Assembly: GCA_964648295.1 (NCBI GenBank)
Contig: CAZYNH010000005.1
Location: 93,684 to 157,683 of the forward strand
Length of the DNA stretch: 64,000 bases
Source: UBA4055 sp964648295
GTDB taxonomy: Bacteria > UBA4055
Reading direction: 5' to 3'
The notes beneath the pieces are model-generated. The model had not been told where the DNA came from and did no database searches. It saw nothing but the letters and a program-made list of their open reading frames with translations. The position numbers were made by a program, and so were the translations under genes. Below are positions 8,936-18,540 of this stretch, piece by piece. Each line of letters opens with the position of its first letter. Within the stretch, counting starts at the first letter, position 1.

Positions 8936-10303
8936 TTATTCGTATCTTAGTGCCAATCCTAAAGCCACATGAACGACGCTTTGTTTTTCTTTGGCGAATT
9001 CAATATTCGAAGAATCCCCGGTGAAAAATCCTGTTATATCCAGATTGTCGCACGGGATATCTGTGTTTTTGTTTATGAACTGAGCAAACTTGCACATTTC
9101 CAGCGCTTTACCTGTAATGTATATCTTGGACGGGATTTTATTCTGGTTCTGTTGTGCATAGTACTGAAAAGTTTTCTGAAGCTCTCTGAGAAGCTGCATC
9201 CTGACATATTTCTTAACTGAAAAATGCTGGTTGAGGTTTTCAGTAGTCTCCGCTTCAAAAGCATTTGTTATATAGTCGTAAAAATTCCTGTTTTTTATCA
9301 TTTCTTCTGTCTCGGCGGCCGTTATATCCCTGTTCCTTTGCAGAGTCTTCTTGAAAGTATTGTATGTAAAATCAATATTTCTTATGTACAGCTCTTCATT
9401 ACCGCTCGGAACGATCAGTATGTGAGAATAATCGTTGCCAATATCGATTACACACGACACCGTTCCTTTTGGCGGTCTAACTGACTCGTAGTACAGGTTG
9501 ACAATAGCCATCTTGTCAATGTCGAGAATGTTGCATTCTATACCGGCAGTAGCAAGGAGACCCTGTGCTGAAAAGAATGTGCCGCCGTCTGAAATAGCTA
9601 CCAGGACATCATGGTTCGTGCCGTCCGAACTTAGTGTTATGTACTCGTAACGACTCATGGCGTCAAAAGGTGATTTGATCAAAGCGGGAAGTTCCCTTTC
9701 AATATTTTCAGAAGGCGTATTCTGAACATAGATCTGCCTGAGAATAATATTCGCACCGTTAAGAGATGTTACTATCAGAGGATCATCCTTCTTCACACCT
9801 GCCCTTGTAAAAACCTTATCAATGGCGTCAAGCTGAAGTTTCTTGATCATAACCTCAGGATCGTCTTTCTCTTTGAAGACGTTGTCTTCAGTTATCTGGG
9901 GAAGTTCTACAGGTATAACCTGCAGGTTTGTCAGCCTGTAATTTATGCCGTCAAAGGCGGTCTGTGCAAACACGACATTATCCCTTGTTATATGGATCGC
10001 GTTCACTTTATTTTTCTTTCCTGTATCAGACACTGCAGACGCGGAAACTTTGTCTGACTTCAGCGTGGCAGGTTTTTCAATAATCTTTAATTCGCCTCCA
10101 ATGCCGGAACCGGGGGATGGAGTTTCAGGTTTTGGAAGTTCCGAAAAAATATTTCTTCCGATACTTTTAGGACCGGGTTCATTTTTGGGTGCTGAGGCCT
10201 CCTCTGATCTCTTTGCGCCCTTCTCTTTAAAGAAGTCGCCCTGATTTTCTGCGAAGATGTTTCGCCCTATACTTTTTGATTCTTTCCTCGAATCGTCTGG
10301 CAT
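8936..10303 (-). CDS. pilM: PilM-like actin-fold ATPase with a duplicated N-terminal motif
   Basis: Cytoplasmic actin-like protein that binds PilN and couples the pilus platform. The core (~95-455) has the actin/FtsA-type pattern: a first strand NAIHITRDNVVFAQ, the phosphate-2 stretch VSCVIDIGNDYSHILIV, and the adenosine region KIYITGKALEM. The N-terminal ~90 residues are not part of the fold. They are disordered, Pro/Ser/Lys-rich and carry the decapeptide KSIGRNIFAE at 10-19 and again as KSIGRNIFSE at 46-55. Such a repeated short linear motif in a tail suggests a docking peptide for a partner, possibly the ParA-like protein encoded just upstream. That is inference. Confidence 0.75.
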   Translation of the reverse strand: MPDDSRKESKSIGRNIFAENQGDFFKEKGAKRSEEASAPKNEPGPKSIGRNIFSELPKPETPSPGSGIGGELKIIEKPATLKSDKVSASAVSDTGKKNKVNAIHITRDNVVFAQTAFDGINYRLTNLQVIPVELPQITEDNVFKEKDDPEVMIKKLQLDAIDKVFTRAGVKKDDPLIVTSLNGANIILRQIYVQNTPSENIERELPALIKSPFDAMSRYEYITLSSDGTNHDVLVAISDGGTFFSAQGLLATAGIECNILDIDKMAIVNLYYESVRPPKGTVSCVIDIGNDYSHILIVPSGNEELYIRNIDFTYNTFKKTLQRNRDITAAETEEMIKNRNFYDYITNAFEAETTENLNQHFSVKKYVRMQLLRELQKTFQYYAQQNQNKIPSKIYITGKALEMCKFAQFINKNTDIPCDNLDITGFFTGDSSNIEFAKEKQSVVHVALGLALRYE

Positions 10304-10327
10304 AATGGTCTTTCCCGGCTGCTAAAT

Positions 10328-11062
10328 TTATTTACTGTCCACTTCGTTGGCTAGTTTAAAATAATCCTGCGCTCCCCAAGAATCAGGCGCGTATTCGAAT
10401 ATCGTTTTCATAAAACTCGGAGCTTCTTTTAAATTGACATCCTCTCTAATGTATGTATTGAAGAGTTTTTCCCTGAAAAAATCTTTTAATATGGCGACAG
10501 TTTCAAGAGAAATTTTTCTTTTCTCATTGTAATAAACAGGAAGCACGCCTAAAATATCAAGATTTTTATTATAAGACTTGCTGACGCTGTCTATCATACC
10601 CAGTATCTGATTCGCTCCTATCTGAGAAAGAAAATCCATCGAGATCGGTATAACTACCTCATCGCAATAGGTCAGAACATTAACATTTATGAGGTTTATT
10701 GACGGGGCGCAGTCGAGTATTACATAATCGACGCCCTCAAGATGCGAAAGATTTTTCTTTAATTTATATTCCTTTCCCCATGCTTTAGTAAGTTTTACCT
10801 CTGTATCCACCAAGAATTTTCCGCCTGAAGTGATCACATGGAGTTTTTCCCTTACCTTAACAATGGAGGCTCTTCTCTTTAGAAGAAGGTCGCAAAGCGT
10901 TTTTTCAGGATTGACGTTGAACACGATACCTATCGTGTTCTGAGGATCGCTGTCTATAAGAAGAACGCTTCTTCCCATAAGCGCCAGACCGTGAGCAAGA
11001 TTAATCGATGTGGTCGTCTTTCCGGTACCGCCCTTTGATGATAAAATAGCTATTTTACGCAT
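10328..11062 (-). CDS. ParA/Soj-family ATPase at the head of the pilus operon
   Basis: Deviant Walker A KGGTGKTTTS at residue ~10, the A' motif LIDSDPQN, and Walker B YVILDCAPS identify a ParA/MinD-like dimerising ATPase, and 244 residues is the usual size. No parB lies nearby and the gene is first in a run of pilus genes with 25-bp spacing. A role in positioning the pilus machine (as with PomZ, FlhG or ParC-type proteins) is more likely than plasmid or chromosome partition. I start at the ATG at 11062; an upstream TTG at 11068 is in frame but less likely. A strong promoter lies about 40 bases upstream. Confidence 0.85.
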   Translation of the reverse strand: MRKIAILSSKGGTGKTTTSINLAHGLALMGRSVLLIDSDPQNTIGIVFNVNPEKTLCDLLLKRRASIVKVREKLHVITSGGKFLVDTEVKLTKAWGKEYKLKKNLSHLEGVDYVILDCAPSINLINVNVLTYCDEVVIPISMDFLSQIGANQILGMIDSVSKSYNKNLDILGVLPVYYNEKRKISLETVAILKDFFREKLFNTYIREDVNLKEAPSFMKTIFEYAPDSWGAQDYFKLANEVDSK

Positions 11063-11102
11063 AATCAAACCTATAACTTAATGTTCTGGACCATCTGTTG
11101 TG

Positions 11103-11132
11103 AATATAAAGCTTTTTATTCTTTGTTGTCAA
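11103..11132 (-). promoter_or_regulatory. Sigma70-type promoter of the parA-pilMNOPQ operon
   Basis: Minus strand: TTGACA at 11127-11132, an 18-base spacer, and TATATT at 11103-11108. The start of transcription would fall near 11096, about 35 bases before the parA ATG. The rest of the 175-bp gap to topA (11063-11237) is AT-rich with no other gene. No hairpin terminator was recognised after topA. Confidence 0.7.
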
Positions 11133-11237
11133 GCAAATTATTTCATTCTTTACCTGTATTTTTCTCTCCGTTCAATCATAATACTTTCGCAACACAATAA
11201 ATATGCAATAACAGTTTCAGAATTACAACAAAAAAAA

Positions 11238-13526
11238 TCAGATTTTTAAATTGCTGAATTCCTTCTTACATTTAGGGCAGACATACCTGACCGCACCTGT
11301 TTTCTGTTCAGTTACCTCTTCAAGAATACTATAACCGCACGCAGGGCAATCTTGTTCAACGGGTTTATTCCATGACGCAAATGTACACCTGGGAAAGTTC
11401 GTGCAGCCGAAAAATACTCTTCCCTTCTTTGTAGTCTTATCTTTTACAGTCCCTCCACATCCGTCCACGGGACATTTTACATTTACATGCTCGGTATGGA
11501 CATACCTGCATTTTGGATACTGGTCGCATGCAATGAATTTTTTTCCGAACTTACCTTTTCTTTCGATGAGGGTACCTTTTCCGCATTTCGGACATTTTCC
11601 GAATTCTTTTCTTTCAGAGACTGACGGTGATTTGTTTTCGTCATTTCCCCGGGCTGTATTCTGATCGAGAGAAGCTGTATACTTACATGAGGGGAAATTA
11701 CTGCACGCAATAAACTTACCGTTTTTCCCCCATTTATAAATAAGCGCGCCTTTACCGCATTTCGGACATGATCCCCCTGCAGGCTGTTCTGTGGTTTTCT
11801 TTATCTCGAGCGTTTTCATCGAAACGGTTTCAAGTGTTTTTTCAAAGGGTTTGTAGAATTTATTCAGAATCTCTAGCATGTCAACTTCACCGTATTCAAT
11901 CTTATCAAGACTAGCCTCCATTTTCTTTGTGAACCTGATATTGAATATTTCGCCAAAATTCTCTACCAGAATATTATTGACCAGATTTCCCAGCTCCGTA
12001 GATATCAGTTTCTTTTCTTTCTTTTCGATGTACTTCTGATAAATTAGTCTGTCTATTATCGTTGCGTAGGTGGACGGTCTGCCTATCTCCTGATCCTCGA
12101 GCTCTTTTGTCAGCGATGCTTCGTTAAATCTGGCGGGTGGTTTTGTAAAATGCTCTTCAGATTCCACATCGCTTAAACCGACCATCATCCCTACATCGAT
12201 CTTCTTTGGAAGCCCAGTGTTTGAATCTTCATCTTCTTTGTCCACGCCGAAATCGCTGTCCATAAAGACCTGCTGATAGCCTTTAAAAATGTTTTTTCTG
12301 CCCGACAGTCTGAACTTGTATTTCTCACTTCCTATGTCTATTACTGTCTGCTCGAACACCGACTCTTTCATCTGAGTAGCGACAAACCTGGTCCAGATAA
12401 GCTGATAAAGCCTGAACTGCTCTTTGGTAAGATGCGACTGAAGTTTTTTTGGTTCAAGATTTACATCCGTCGGTCTTATAGCCTCGTGCGCATCCTGTAT
12501 GTTCTTTTTTGATTTATATTTCCTTACGCTTGGAGTAACATAGTCAACCCCGAATTTCTTACTTATGAAATCCCTGACTTCGTCAATGGCTTCGTTGGAG
12601 ACTCTTGTCGAATCGGTTCTCATATATGTTATAAGACCCACAACACCTTTATTTCCGAGCTCGATTCCCTCATAAAGATTCTGAGCTATCTGCATTGTCT
12701 TCTTTGAGGAGAAACCCAGCCTGTTAACACTCGCCTGGAGGAGAGTAGACGTGATAAAAGGAGGCATCGGGGACTTCTTTACCTTTGATTTATTTATATT
12801 CAGTACCGAGTATTTGGCTTTTTTTATCTCGTTTATTACTTTTTGAGCTTCTTCGGATGTTCTTAGCCTGAAATCCTCGTCATTTATCTTGATGAGGTCA
12901 GCGGTGAACTGCTCTTTTGATGTGGAGAACTCGGCGTTTACCGTCCAGTACTCCTCGGGAATGAAACTTTCGACTTCCATGTCTCTTTCGCATATGATTC
13001 TCAATGCTACTGATTGCACTCTTCCGGCGCTTAATCCGTTGGATATTGCTTTCCAGAGGAACGGACTGATCTTATACCCCACAAGTCTGTCCATTATTCT
13101 TCTTGCCTGCTGAGCGTCAACAAGGTTCTGATCTATTGTTCCCTCATTTTTCAGGCCAGCCTCCACACCCTTTTTTGTTATCTCGTGAAATGTTACCCTG
13201 GATATTTTTCCTTTAACATCCTTAAGTTTGTTGCTAATATGCCAGCCTATAGCTTCACCTTCCCGATCAGGGTCTGTCGCGATCAGTATCTTATTGCTTT
13301 CTTTTGCGAGGCTTTCTATCTTTTTCAAAATCTTGCTTGCCTGCCCCGCATTGTCTATCACTTTGTAGGTCGGCTTGAAATTATCTTCGATATCGACTCC
13401 AAGTTCTTTTGCCGGAAGATCGATAACATGCCCATTGCTGGCTATCACCTCAAAAGATGTGCCGAGATATTTACTGATAGCTTTTACTTTCCCCGGAGAC
13501 TCCAGAATAACCAAATTTTTGCTCAT
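11238..13526 (-). CDS. topA: DNA topoisomerase I
   Basis: Type IA topoisomerase that relaxes negative supercoils. The TOPRIM domain opens with VILESPGKVKAISKYLG and has the acidic ATDPDREGEAIGWH motif. The catalytic tyrosine lies in GLITYMRTDSTRVS, and RPSTYATIIDRL follows. The C-terminus holds four zinc-ribbon units (CPKCGKG, CPKCGKG, CPVDGCGG, CPACGY), each with its second cysteine pair, so DNA-binding tails are complete. 762 residues is normal. It begins 28 bases after the secA stop, with an AGGGA ribosome site, and is probably co-transcribed with it. Confidence 0.97.
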   Translation of the reverse strand: MSKNLVILESPGKVKAISKYLGTSFEVIASNGHVIDLPAKELGVDIEDNFKPTYKVIDNAGQASKILKKIESLAKESNKILIATDPDREGEAIGWHISNKLKDVKGKISRVTFHEITKKGVEAGLKNEGTIDQNLVDAQQARRIMDRLVGYKISPFLWKAISNGLSAGRVQSVALRIICERDMEVESFIPEEYWTVNAEFSTSKEQFTADLIKINDEDFRLRTSEEAQKVINEIKKAKYSVLNINKSKVKKSPMPPFITSTLLQASVNRLGFSSKKTMQIAQNLYEGIELGNKGVVGLITYMRTDSTRVSNEAIDEVRDFISKKFGVDYVTPSVRKYKSKKNIQDAHEAIRPTDVNLEPKKLQSHLTKEQFRLYQLIWTRFVATQMKESVFEQTVIDIGSEKYKFRLSGRKNIFKGYQQVFMDSDFGVDKEDEDSNTGLPKKIDVGMMVGLSDVESEEHFTKPPARFNEASLTKELEDQEIGRPSTYATIIDRLIYQKYIEKKEKKLISTELGNLVNNILVENFGEIFNIRFTKKMEASLDKIEYGEVDMLEILNKFYKPFEKTLETVSMKTLEIKKTTEQPAGGSCPKCGKGALIYKWGKNGKFIACSNFPSCKYTASLDQNTARGNDENKSPSVSERKEFGKCPKCGKGTLIERKGKFGKKFIACDQYPKCRYVHTEHVNVKCPVDGCGGTVKDKTTKKGRVFFGCTNFPRCTFASWNKPVEQDCPACGYSILEEVTEQKTGAVRYVCPKCKKEFSNLKI

Positions 13527-13554
13527 TTTTTATTTCCCTAGATCATAAATTACA

Positions 13555-16521
13555 TTAACGGGCTGCGTCTGTCCCGTGACAATTTTTATATTTTTTGCCG
13601 CTTCCGCAAGGACACGGGTCGTTCCTGCCGACCTTTTCCTGAATGTTTTTAATTGTGGTCTGTTTATTTTTCTGGCTTTGTGCGTTAGCCTGCAGAGTCC
13701 TGAGTCTTTCAAGTTCTTTTCTTCTGTTCTCCTCCTCCCTGCTCATCTCGACCTCTATTCTGGCCTTGAAAATGAACTCGATAATCTGCTGATTAACCCT
13801 GAAAAGCATTTCCTTGAAGGCTTCGAAAGACCTTCTCTTGTATTCAATAAGGGGATCTTTCTGGGCGTGAGCCATAAGCGATATTCCGCTCCTCAGGTCA
13901 TCGTCTTCCCTCAGGTGCTCCTGCCAGTTGATATCTATTATTTTGACTATGGCGATCTTCGACAGAATGTCCATCATTTTTCCGCCTATAACTGATCTTT
14001 TACTCTCGTATTTCTCATCAGCCAAAGTGAATATCTGATCGAAAAGATCGTCAGGTGAATTCAGTCGTGTGATATCAGGTTTGTACTGGATAAGCATCGT
14101 TTTTGCAAGGTTTTTTTCAATAAACTCCCAGTCCCACGATTCTGAAGATCTTGACCCTGAACAGGCCGCATATACGATTTCCTTTACGAAATCATCCATG
14201 ATCTCCTTTACTTCCTTTACCATCCCCTCGTCAGGATCTATGCCGTACTCTCTTGCAAAAGGAACAGATATTCCTTCACTAATAGCACCCTTGATCAGCG
14301 CCGCCCTTCTTCTCCTGTAAATGACATCTCTTTTTTTGTTCATGACATCATCATACTGAAGTATATGCTTTCTCATTGAAAAATTATGCATCTCGACTCT
14401 TTTCTGAGCTCTTTCAATTGACTTTGTGATCCACGGATGAGCTATAGGCTCACCTTCGTTCCTGCCGAATTTATCCATAATGCCTGAAATTCTTTCTGAT
14501 CCGAATATCCTCATAAGATTATCTTCGAGTGAGACATAAAATCTTGATGATCCCGGGTCTCCCTGCCTTCCTGCTCTTCCTCTAAGCTGCCTATCTATCC
14601 TCCTGGAATCATGTCTCTCACATCCGATTATGGACAGACCGCCCTTTTCCTTAACACCCTTGCCCAGTTTAATATCGGTTCCCCTTCCGGCCATATTCGT
14701 GGCAATGGTTATCATGCCTGTTTCGCCGGCATCTTTGATTATCTGTGCCTCTCTTGCATGATTTTTGGCGTTGAGAAGATTATGTGGAAGTCTTCTCATA
14801 TCAAGCAGCCTGTGCATGATCTCGCTTACCTCGACATCCGGCGTTCCGAGAAGTACGGGTCTGCCTTCAGTTCTAAGTTTAGCCACATCGTTTATAATAG
14901 CGTTATACTTTTCTTTTTTCGTCATGTAAATATAATCCTGCTGATCGTCTCTGACTACAGGCATATTTGTCGGAATTACGCTCACCACAAGATTATATAT
15001 CTCAAAAAACTCATTCTCTTCAGTAATAGCTGTACCTGTCATTCCGCTGAGCTTTTTATACATTCTGAAATAGTTCTGGTATGTTATTGCGGCCACCGTC
15101 TGTGTATCTTCACCGACCCTGACTCCCTCCTTTGCCTCAATAGCCTGATGCATTCCGTTGCTGAATCTGCTGTCGTATTTCAGCCTTCCCGTTGACTGGT
15201 CTACTATTATTACACGGCCGTCCTGAACAACATACTCTACATCTTTCTCAAAAAGAGAATAAGCTCTGAGCAGCTGGTTAATAGTGTGAATCTTGTCACT
15301 TTTTTCCGCGTAGGAAGCGTGAAGACTTTCAATCATCTCCTCTTTTTCCTTATCAGGGATACCCAGCTTTTCAATAATCTGTATCTCTGTAGCAAGGTCC
15401 GGTATTATGAACATATTTTTATCGCTGTCGTTTTTAGTCAGCAGTTCATGGCCTTTCTGAAAAATATCTACAGTGTTAGACCTCTCCTCGATTGTAAAGT
15501 AGAGATCCTGGGTCACCTGACCGAAGATTTTGTCTCTTAGATAATCGTTCTCCAGCCTGTTGACATTTGTTTTGACAGAGGGAAGAGTAAGTATTTTAAA
15601 AAGCTTTTTGTTTTTTGGGGTCGCTTTTAACGCTTTGAGTATTATCAGAAGCGCATTCTTGTCCTCGGGGTCCTTTTCGATCAGTTTCTCGGCCTCGCTC
15701 AGCCATTCATTGACCATCTTAGTCTGCTCGCGTACAAGTTCGAATACTCTTGGTTTGAGCATATCGAACCTCTGGTTGTCAGATTTCGGAACGGCTCCCG
15801 AAATAATCAATGGAACCCTGGCTTCATCTATCAGGATCGAGTCGACTTCATCTATAAGACAGTAATTAAAACCTCTCTGCACCATATCTTCAATATCGAT
15901 AACCATGTTGTCTCTAAGATAGTCGAACCCGAACTCATGGTTCACTCCGTACAGAATATCTTTCTTGTACTCTTCTTTCCTTGCCCCGTGATCTTTCACT
16001 TCTGATGTTATAACCCCTACCGACATCCCCAGGTATTCAAGAACATAACCCATCCACTCTCTGTCCCTCTTCGCCAGATAATCGTTTACTGTAACAATGT
16101 GGACGCCCTTGCCTGAAAGAGCGTTAAGATAAGCCGGGAAAAGTGCGACAAGGGTTTTTCCCTCTCCCGTAGCCATTTCTGCGATTTTACCTTCAGAAAG
16201 AACTATCGCTCCCATCAGCTGTACATCATACGGGACCATGTTCCATTCCTGCATCCTGCCGTCGATCATCCATGATCTTCCGACCATCCGTCGGCACGCC
16301 TCTTTGACAAGGCCGAAAGCCTCAGGAAGGATATCATTTTCGGTCTCGCCTTCATTTAATCTTTTTTTGAACTCGGCTGTTTTGGTTTTAACATCAGAGT
16401 CGGTGAGCTCCCTGTAACTTTCATACCATGAATTGATACTCTCCACGATAGGGCGCAGTCTTTTAACTTCTCTTTCCTCTTTCGTGCCGAAAATTTTATT
16501 TAACAAATATGCTAACATCAT
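13555..16521 (-). CDS. secA: Protein translocase ATPase SecA
   Basis: Motor ATPase of Sec export. Walker A MATGEGKTLVALF, DEAD-like LIDEVDSILIDEAR, and GRGTDIKLG and QLRGRAGRQGDPG of the second nucleotide-binding domain are all visible. The C-terminus has the SEC-C zinc motif CPCGSGKKYKNCHG, which binds SecB or ribosomes in other bacteria. At 988 residues it is longer than the ~900 of E. coli; the extra residues lie around 300-340 within the first half (ALLIILKALKATPKNKKLF). Two consecutive ATG codons begin the gene; the second (16518) is better spaced from the AAAGG site. It follows the phosphoesterase gene by 18 bases. Confidence 0.97.
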   Translation of the reverse strand: MMLAYLLNKIFGTKEEREVKRLRPIVESINSWYESYRELTDSDVKTKTAEFKKRLNEGETENDILPEAFGLVKEACRRMVGRSWMIDGRMQEWNMVPYDVQLMGAIVLSEGKIAEMATGEGKTLVALFPAYLNALSGKGVHIVTVNDYLAKRDREWMGYVLEYLGMSVGVITSEVKDHGARKEEYKKDILYGVNHEFGFDYLRDNMVIDIEDMVQRGFNYCLIDEVDSILIDEARVPLIISGAVPKSDNQRFDMLKPRVFELVREQTKMVNEWLSEAEKLIEKDPEDKNALLIILKALKATPKNKKLFKILTLPSVKTNVNRLENDYLRDKIFGQVTQDLYFTIEERSNTVDIFQKGHELLTKNDSDKNMFIIPDLATEIQIIEKLGIPDKEKEEMIESLHASYAEKSDKIHTINQLLRAYSLFEKDVEYVVQDGRVIIVDQSTGRLKYDSRFSNGMHQAIEAKEGVRVGEDTQTVAAITYQNYFRMYKKLSGMTGTAITEENEFFEIYNLVVSVIPTNMPVVRDDQQDYIYMTKKEKYNAIINDVAKLRTEGRPVLLGTPDVEVSEIMHRLLDMRRLPHNLLNAKNHAREAQIIKDAGETGMITIATNMAGRGTDIKLGKGVKEKGGLSIIGCERHDSRRIDRQLRGRAGRQGDPGSSRFYVSLEDNLMRIFGSERISGIMDKFGRNEGEPIAHPWITKSIERAQKRVEMHNFSMRKHILQYDDVMNKKRDVIYRRRRAALIKGAISEGISVPFAREYGIDPDEGMVKEVKEIMDDFVKEIVYAACSGSRSSESWDWEFIEKNLAKTMLIQYKPDITRLNSPDDLFDQIFTLADEKYESKRSVIGGKMMDILSKIAIVKIIDINWQEHLREDDDLRSGISLMAHAQKDPLIEYKRRSFEAFKEMLFRVNQQIIEFIFKARIEVEMSREEENRRKELERLRTLQANAQSQKNKQTTIKNIQEKVGRNDPCPCGSGKKYKNCHGTDAAR

Positions 16522-16539
16522 TGCCTTTCTTTTAAAAAT

Positions 16540-17217
16540 TTATCTTCCGACCATGAGCCTTTCACCTAAAAATTCGTTCAGTCCGACCTTGACTACCTTC
16601 TTGTAGACCGCTTTTATGTCGTATTCCACACGCTTAAGCTCATACTCGTTAACCTCTGTATTCCATATAACAAAACAGGATTTAGGATTGCCGTCCCTCG
16701 GCTGGCCCACGGAACCTACATTCACTATAAGCCTGTTATCTACCGATCTGAACATCTCCGGCCTGTGAGAGTGACCTATAAAACAGGCCGCCTCGGTAAA
16801 ATAATTGAAGTGCTTTTCAGCGCTGTGCTGGGTTAAAATATAATTCCAGTCCTCCGGTATCAGGGGAGTGGAATGCACAAAAATAAGATCATGCTCGCTT
16901 ATCTTTAGCGGCAGATTCAGGAGATATTCGTAATTCTCATCCTTTATCATCCTTCTGGTCCATTCAGTTGACTCTCTGGCGTAGGAATTGAAGAGCATCA
17001 TATCTGTCTGGTTAATGACAGCACTGTCGTGATTCCCTATTACGACCTTATCGGTTGCCCTCTTTACAAGGTCAATACACTCATTAGGGCTGGGTCCGTA
17101 GCCGACAATATCCCCCAGACAGTAGATTTTATCTACTTTCTCTGAATCTATCTCTCTTAATACCGCTTCAAGAGACTCCTGATTGGAGTGGATGTCTGAT
17201 ATGACAGCAATTTTCAT
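16540..17217 (-). CDS. YfcE/MJ0936-type metallophosphoesterase
   Basis: Small cytoplasmic calcineurin-fold phosphodiesterase of 225 residues. All metal-ligand motifs are present: DIHSN (8-12), GDIVGYGP, GNHD, a phosphate-site FVHSTP and GHSHRPEMF. Substrate cannot be told from sequence; relatives hydrolyse phosphodiesters or cyclic nucleotides. It sits between nusB and secA in a tight same-strand run (12 and 18 base gaps), so it is probably constitutively expressed with them. Confidence 0.85.
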   Translation of the reverse strand: MKIAVISDIHSNQESLEAVLREIDSEKVDKIYCLGDIVGYGPSPNECIDLVKRATDKVVIGNHDSAVINQTDMMLFNSYARESTEWTRRMIKDENYEYLLNLPLKISEHDLIFVHSTPLIPEDWNYILTQHSAEKHFNYFTEAACFIGHSHRPEMFRSVDNRLIVNVGSVGQPRDGNPKSCFVIWNTEVNEYELKRVEYDIKAVYKKVVKVGLNEFLGERLMVGR

Positions 17218-17229
17218 GTCTTTTCCGAT

Positions 17230-17922
17230 TTATATTTCTGTTTTTCTGATCTCATTTTTCAATTTGTTGAGTATCCCGTTTATAAAGACATTGCTTTTTT
17301 CCGTGCTGTACTTCTTCCCCAGTTCAATAGCCTCATTTATCACCACTTTCGGCGGAATGTCCGTAAAGTATCTGAATTCAACTATTCCCATTCTGAGAAT
17401 GATCTTGTCTATTATTGATATTCGTGCAAAGTCCCAGTTCTCAAGATTTTTAACTATACTTCCGTCGATATCTTCAAGGTTCGAAAAGTAGCGGGATACA
17501 TACTCTCTGAAAAATATCAAATTCTCGCTGCTTTCCGACACTGACTCTTCCCGTTTTTTCTCGTCGTGTATCTTTAATTTTGCCTTGATCCCTGATGATC
17601 TGGTCATAAACCCGTCATAAACATTATTCTTATCCATTTCCTCAAATGTCATGGAAATCAATTCCTGCGTATAGGGTATACTGAACTCGATTACATCCTC
17701 CGGTTCAAGTTTAATGATCTTCACATTATCGAATACTTCTCTGACGGACTCTCTTATGCTGTCGAGCCTGTCTTCGCGTTTTAATTCGCCAATATTTTCA
17801 AGAAAATCCCTTAAATCTTTCTCCGGGATATTCCCCCGCATGTCTTTAAATTCAGTGCTGTAGAAAAACATCAGCAGGTTTTCCCGTGTATTCCTTCTGT
17901 TTGATAGCAAAATACCTGTCAT
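17230..17922 (-). CDS. nusB: Transcription antitermination factor NusB with a long internal insertion
   Basis: NusB binds boxA RNA with NusE (S10) in rRNA antitermination. The N-terminal helix SNRRNTRENLLMFFYS (~7-22) and C-terminal NWDFARISIIDKIILRMG / IPPKVVINEAIELGKKY / FINGILNKL (~167-222) are unmistakable. Ordinary NusB is ~130-150 residues; this one has 230, with roughly 70-80 extra residues between about 25 and 140, rich in Glu/Lys/Asp. The ATG overlaps the rnhA stop (ATGA), so the two genes are translationally coupled. The insertion could be lineage-specific. Confidence 0.88.
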   Translation of the reverse strand: MTGILLSNRRNTRENLLMFFYSTEFKDMRGNIPEKDLRDFLENIGELKREDRLDSIRESVREVFDNVKIIKLEPEDVIEFSIPYTQELISMTFEEMDKNNVYDGFMTRSSGIKAKLKIHDEKKREESVSESSENLIFFREYVSRYFSNLEDIDGSIVKNLENWDFARISIIDKIILRMGIVEFRYFTDIPPKVVINEAIELGKKYSTEKSNVFINGILNKLKNEIRKTEI

Positions 17923-18371
17923 ATAATGTCATTCTGTTTGTGGTTTCTGATTATCTCGCTTCTCGCGAGCCTGTCGCACTCCTCATTATAAACATTCCCG
18001 TCGTGGCCCTTTACCCAGTGGAAACTTATCTGATGCATCCTGATAATATCCGATATTTCTTTCCACAATCCGATATTCTTTACTTCTTTTCTTCCGCTGG
18101 TCTTCCACCCGTTATTCTCCCAGTTATCAAGCCATTTAGTTGCTGATTCAACCAGATATTTTGAGTCCGTGAAGACATCTACGCGGCATTTCTCTTTAAG
18201 AATCTTAGCACCTTCTATAAAAGCGGTAAGCTCCATTATGTTGTTGGTTGTTTCTCCTGAATATCCTGAGATCTTTTTTATGTTGTCTCCATATATCAGT
18301 ACCGCGCCCCAACCGCCCGGCCCGGGATTTCTGCTGCATGCCCCGTCAGTATACATCGTAACTTTCTTCAC
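17919..18371 (-). CDS. rnhA: Ribonuclease HI
   Basis: Degrades RNA in RNA-DNA hybrids. Catalytic residues sit in MYTDGACSRNPGPGGWG (first Asp), NIMELTAFIEG (Glu), VFTDSKYLVE (Asp) and HWVKGHDGNVYNEECDRLA (His, Asp). The start is GTG at 18371, giving the typical MKKVTMYTDGA. AAGGAGGT lies 13 bases upstream, a slightly long spacing. It is the first gene of the run rnhA-nusB-phosphoesterase-secA-topA. Confidence 0.96.
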   Translation of the reverse strand: MKKVTMYTDGACSRNPGPGGWGAVLIYGDNIKKISGYSGETTNNIMELTAFIEGAKILKEKCRVDVFTDSKYLVESATKWLDNWENNGWKTSGRKEVKNIGLWKEISDIIRMHQISFHWVKGHDGNVYNEECDRLARSEIIRNHKQNDII

Positions 18372-18383
18372 GCCCGCTTTCAG

Positions 18384-18412
18384 ACCTCCTTTTCAGAAAC
18401 AGTAAAATTATA
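18384..18412 (-). promoter_or_regulatory. -10 box and ribosome site of rnhA
   Basis: On the minus strand a perfect TATAAT (18407-18412) precedes a full AAGGAGGT (18384-18391). A consensus -35 at 17-base spacing is not seen. The site lies in the 169-bp divergent gap between rnhA and dapA, so both operons start here in opposite directions. Confidence 0.5.
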
Positions 18413-18510
18413 TCATTCCCGTCAAATTTGCAAAAAATATTTTGACTATTTTTAAAGTCGAAATCAAAAAAATACTGAAAATTTCACTGTTTTATCGCCA
18501 AAAATATTCT

Positions 18511-18516
18511 TATAAT
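18511..18516 (+). promoter_or_regulatory. -10 box of the dapA promoter
   Basis: A perfect TATAAT 24 bases before the dapA ATG, with GGGAGA as ribosome site just before the ATG. The -35 region (TGTTTT at 17-base spacing) is weak. The upstream 80 bases are A/T-tract rich, which could act as an UP element. Confidence 0.55.
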
Positions 18517-18540
18517 GACTCAACTCAGCGGGAGAAAATT

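Noticed and set aside
10328..11062. Plasmid or chromosome partition locus (parAB-parS)
   Set aside because: No parB gene or repeated parS-like sites nearby; the gene heads a pilus operon.
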